This document shows, piece by piece, positions 42,199-44,803 of a DNA stretch of 44,803 nt (positions are counted from its first letter, which is position 1; the number at the start of each line of letters is the position of its first letter). The notes under the pieces are model-generated. The model did not search any database and had not been told where the DNA came from. It worked only from the letters and a program-made list of their open reading frames with translations. The stretch lies in NCBI GenBank assembly GCA_021782655.1, contig JAJXUT010000009.1:1-44803 (forward strand). Direction: 5' to 3'. Both the position numbers and the translations under genes were made by a program. The DNA comes from Deltaproteobacteria bacterium. GTDB lineage: Bacteria > Desulfobacterota > Desulfobulbia > Desulfobulbales > VMSU01.

Positions 42199-42387
42199 CG
42201 CCATTTCCTCAAAGATATTTTGATGTTGAAATCATCCGTGCCCATTCCGCCGGCACCATCCATTCCTTTTAGCCTTCACTCACTGTAAAGTATTACCCTC
42301 ACCCTGGCAAGACAGGAGCCAGAGGGCGGCGAAAAACATTGCAATTGTCCCGCCCGGACGGTATGAAGGCTCATTTGCGCCCCGCCA

Positions 42388-44307
42388 TTGACGAGGCCCG
42401 CCCCCTATGACGCCGTGAATGCGCCCCTGCCCGACTCCCTGATCCGCCAAATTTTAAGTTGCCTAGCCCAGGGTGAGGATTGGATCTTTCTCGATACCAG
42501 CCAGACCAGGGAGGATGAAAACTCCTCGCTGATCTTCCTCAACCCGCTGGAGGTGCTCACCTTCCAGGCCGACGACCGGCCCGAGGCCCTGTTCGCCAGC
42601 CTTGACGAACGGCTCAAGCAGGGATACTTCCTGGCCGGCTGGCTGGCCTACGAGTTCGGTTACCTCCTGGAGCCAGCCTTGAGCGCCTGTCTCCCCCGCC
42701 TGGGGAAACAACCCCTGGCGCGGCTGGGGGTTTACGGCCCGCCCTATCGTCTCGACCACCGCTCTCCAGGGCCAGCCAGCCACCTGGCCCTCCCCACCCC
42801 TCCGCCCAGTGACTTGGGCGCCTACCGGGTCGGCAACCTCCGGCCCAGCCTGAGCGAGGCGGAATACCAGGTGCAGATCGACAGGATCAAGGGTTACATC
42901 GCCGCCGGTGACACCTATCAGGTCAACTACACCTTAAAACTGCTCTTCGACTTCGCAGGCCGCCCGGAGGCGATGTATGCCGACCTGCGCCGCAACCAAC
43001 CGGTGAGCTACGGGGCCATCCTCAAGCTCGGCGGCGAGCACATCCTCTCGCTTTCCCCGGAACTTTTCTTTCGCAAGACCGGCGCCACCATCACCGCCCG
43101 CCCCATGAAGGGCACCATCGCCCGGGGGCCGACCCCGGAAGAGGATCGTCGGCTCGCCGACCGGCTGGCCCATGACCCCAAAAACCGCAGCGAAAACGTC
43201 ATGATCGTCGATCTCTTGCGCAACGATCTGGGCCGATTGGGCCTTCCCGGCGGGGTGAGGGTGGAGTCGCTTTTTGACATCGAGACCTACGCCACCTTGC
43301 ACCAGATGACCTCCACCATTAGCTGCCCCCTCAAGCCGCAGACCAGGCTCCGGGAACTGTTCACCGCCCTCTTTCCCTGCGGCTCGGTCACCGGCGCCCC
43401 CAAGGTCAGGACCATGGAGATCATCCGCGAGCTGGAGGATCAACCCCGCGGGGTCTATACCGGGGCCATCGGCTATCTGGCCCCGGACGGCGGGGCGGTG
43501 TTCAACGTCCCCATTCGCACGGTACGAATAACCGGCAACCAGGGCGAGATGGGGATCGGCTCCGGGATTGTGTACGACTCGGAGCCCAGTTCCGAGTGGC
43601 GGGAGTGCCTGCTCAAGGGTCGCTTCCTCACCCACCCGCTCCCTGATTTTCAACTGATCGAGACCATGCTCTGGCGGCCGGGGGAGGGCTTCTGGCTGCT
43701 CGATCTCCACCTGGCGCGTCTGGCCGACTCGGCGGTTTACTTCGATTTTCCCTGCCGCCCAAGCGAGATCGAGCGCCGGCTCGCCGAACTCGCCGCCGGC
43801 TGGCGGCGGGACTGCCGCCGGGTGCGGCTGCTTCTGCACCGGGACGGACGGATCGATTTGAGCGCCGCGCCCTGCCCGTCGCCGGCCCACCTCGATCTGC
43901 CGCCGGCCGATGGCCGTCCGGGGGAAGGCCCTAGGCCCCGGATCATGCGGAGCGAACTGGCCACCGACTCCCGCTCGCCCTTCCTCTACCACAAGACCAC
44001 CCTCCGCGAGCTTTACGACCGCGAGCGCGCCCAGGCCGTAGGGCTTGGTTTTTTCGACGCCGTGTTCATCAACGAACGGGGTGAGGTCACCGAGGGCGGC
44101 ATCGGCAACCTTCTGCTCCGCAAGGACGGCCGGTTCCTCACCCCGCCTGTCCGCTGCGGTCTGCTGGCGGGGGTCTGCCGGCGACACCTGCTGACCCTGC
44201 ACCCGGAAACCATCCGCGAGCAGCCCCTCCTCCCTGGCGATCTCCAGGCCGCCGACGCCCTCTACCTGATCAACTCCGTCCGGGGGGTGGTAGAGGTTGG
44301 CCTGTGA
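42388..44307 (+). CDS. pabB: Fused aminodeoxychorismate synthase I / aminodeoxychorismate lyase (PabB-PabC)
   Basis: About 639 residues joining two steps of p-aminobenzoate (folate) synthesis. The PabB part (to about 415) has GDTYQVNYT, ITARPMKGTIARG, HDPKNRSENVMIVDLLRND and PCGSVTGAPK, which are chorismate-binding motifs. The C-terminal PLP-dependent lyase part (from FQLIETMLWRPGEG) has LYHKTTLRELYDRER with the PLP lysine and NERGEVTEGGIGNL. No pabA amidotransferase is nearby. The start is uncertain: TTG at 42388 or GTG at 42415, neither with a good ribosome site. It converges on the CBS gene 8 nt away. Confidence 0.93.
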   Translation: MTRPAPYDAVNAPLPDSLIRQILSCLAQGEDWIFLDTSQTREDENSSLIFLNPLEVLTFQADDRPEALFASLDERLKQGYFLAGWLAYEFGYLLEPALSACLPRLGKQPLARLGVYGPPYRLDHRSPGPASHLALPTPPPSDLGAYRVGNLRPSLSEAEYQVQIDRIKGYIAAGDTYQVNYTLKLLFDFAGRPEAMYADLRRNQPVSYGAILKLGGEHILSLSPELFFRKTGATITARPMKGTIARGPTPEEDRRLADRLAHDPKNRSENVMIVDLLRNDLGRLGLPGGVRVESLFDIETYATLHQMTSTISCPLKPQTRLRELFTALFPCGSVTGAPKVRTMEIIRELEDQPRGVYTGAIGYLAPDGGAVFNVPIRTVRITGNQGEMGIGSGIVYDSEPSSEWRECLLKGRFLTHPLPDFQLIETMLWRPGEGFWLLDLHLARLADSAVYFDFPCRPSEIERRLAELAAGWRRDCRRVRLLLHRDGRIDLSAAPCPSPAHLDLPPADGRPGEGPRPRIMRSELATDSRSPFLYHKTTLRELYDRERAQAVGLGFFDAVFINERGEVTEGGIGNLLLRKDGRFLTPPVRCGLLAGVCRRHLLTLHPETIREQPLLPGDLQAADALYLINSVRGVVEVGL

Positions 44308-44315
44308 TTTTACCC

Positions 44316-44780
44316 TTATTGGGCTGAGGAGAGACTGCTGATCGCCCGCACCAGGTCGGTCTTGCCGATCACCCCCACCAGGCACCCGGAGGAGAGCACC
44401 GGCAGGGTATGCACCTTGCGCTCCGACATGATGGTGGCGATGTCGGCAAGCTGGGCACCTTCATCCACGGTAACCGGCTTGTGGGCGCAGATCTCGCCCG
44501 CAGTGCGGCCCGCCATCTTCCTAATCTCCTGCTCCATCCGGCCCGGACTCTCCAGGAAGACAAAGGAGTCTAGGATCGCCACGGCGGTGGGGATATGGAC
44601 ATTCTTGCCCTGATCGATCAGGTCGCTTTCCGTGACCACCCCCAGCAGCTTGCCCTCCCCGTCCACCACCGGCGCGCCGCCGATCTTGTGGCGCAGCAGG
44701 AGGGCGGCCAGTTCCCCCACCGGCAGCTCGGGGGGCACGCAAATCACCTCTTTGGTCATGATGTCCTTGGCGGTCAGCAT
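44316..44780 (-). CDS. CBS-pair domain protein
   Basis: A 154-residue protein made of two CBS motifs: AKDIMTKEVICVPPELPVGE with KLLGVVTESDL, and EICAHKPVTVDEGAQLADIA with CLVGVIGKTDLV. No other domain is present. It probably binds an adenine nucleotide; partner unknown. ATG at 44780 has GGGAGGGAAAAGG upstream. It converges with pabB-pabC. Only 23 nt remain to the window edge. Confidence 0.9.
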   Translation of the reverse strand: MLTAKDIMTKEVICVPPELPVGELAALLLRHKIGGAPVVDGEGKLLGVVTESDLIDQGKNVHIPTAVAILDSFVFLESPGRMEQEIRKMAGRTAGEICAHKPVTVDEGAQLADIATIMSERKVHTLPVLSSGCLVGVIGKTDLVRAISSLSSAQ

Positions 44781-44803
44781 CCTTTTCCCTCCCCATCTAG
44801 CGC

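Noticed and set aside
42934-44385. A 483-codon minus-strand open frame across pabB-pabC
   Set aside because: It is antisense to a gene with clear PabB and PabC motifs. High GC makes long antisense frames common, and the sequence matches no family I know.

Overview
The window looks like the chromosome of a GC-rich anaerobic diazotroph, most likely a deltaproteobacterium (Desulfobacterota, Desulfobulbales- or Desulfovibrio-like). The reasons are the gene order nifH-nifI1-nifI2-nifD-nifK, a Clostridium-type (group II) nitrogenase with a long NifD and short NifK, a thioredoxin-like 2Fe-2S ferredoxin inside the nif operon, a hydrogenase-4-like complex, and a Gram-negative arn operon. The species is not identified; this placement is inferred from gene content only.

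Region 1 (1-15174) is a nitrogen-fixation island. Two minus-strand units each start at a near-consensus sigma-54 promoter that I can read in the sequence. Unit A (promoter 13191-13205) is nifH, nifI1, nifI2, nifD, nifK, a NifB-like protein without radical-SAM cysteines, a thioredoxin-like ferredoxin and a GNAT acetyltransferase. Unit B (promoter 6015-6029) is nifE, nifN, nifB, modB, modC and the start of nifV, which runs off the left edge. A sigma-54 activator of NifA type is transcribed divergently from nifH. Together these encode dinitrogenase reductase, dinitrogenase, PII-type switch-off proteins, cofactor assembly (NifB, NifEN, homocitrate) and molybdate import.

Region 2 (15301-24573) is a seven-gene minus-strand operon for a membrane complex related to hydrogenase-4 / formate hydrogenlyase and complex I. 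The large subunit lacks all four nickel-binding cysteines, so this is an energy-converting-hydrogenase-related (Ehr-type) complex rather than a hydrogenase. Its position next to nifA suggests a possible link to low-potential electron supply, which is inference.

Region 3 (25056-31872) is a plus-strand arnB-arnC-arnA-arnD-arnT operon for L-Ara4N modification of lipid A. A 39-residue reading frame between arnC and arnA resembles only the last part of an ArnE/ArnF-type small transporter. It is followed by an acyl-CoA thioesterase and by efp-epmA (elongation factor P and its lysyl-modifying ligase).

Region 4 (33998-39771) is a minus-strand run adk-trmFO-[M1 peptidase-like/ChaN-like/PDZ fusion]-family 4 uracil-DNA glycosylase, tightly packed with overlapping ends. 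Region 5 (40255-44780) holds a CigR/RcnB-like secreted protein, an AT-rich GNAT gene with signs of transfer, a CBS-CBS-ACT protein, a fused pabB-pabC gene and a CBS-pair protein. No rRNA, tRNA, CRISPR array or transposase was seen.

The strongest candidates for something not well described are the full-length cysteine-less NifB paralogue inside the nitrogenase operon, the nickel-site-less Ehr complex beside nifA, and the ArnE-like microprotein.
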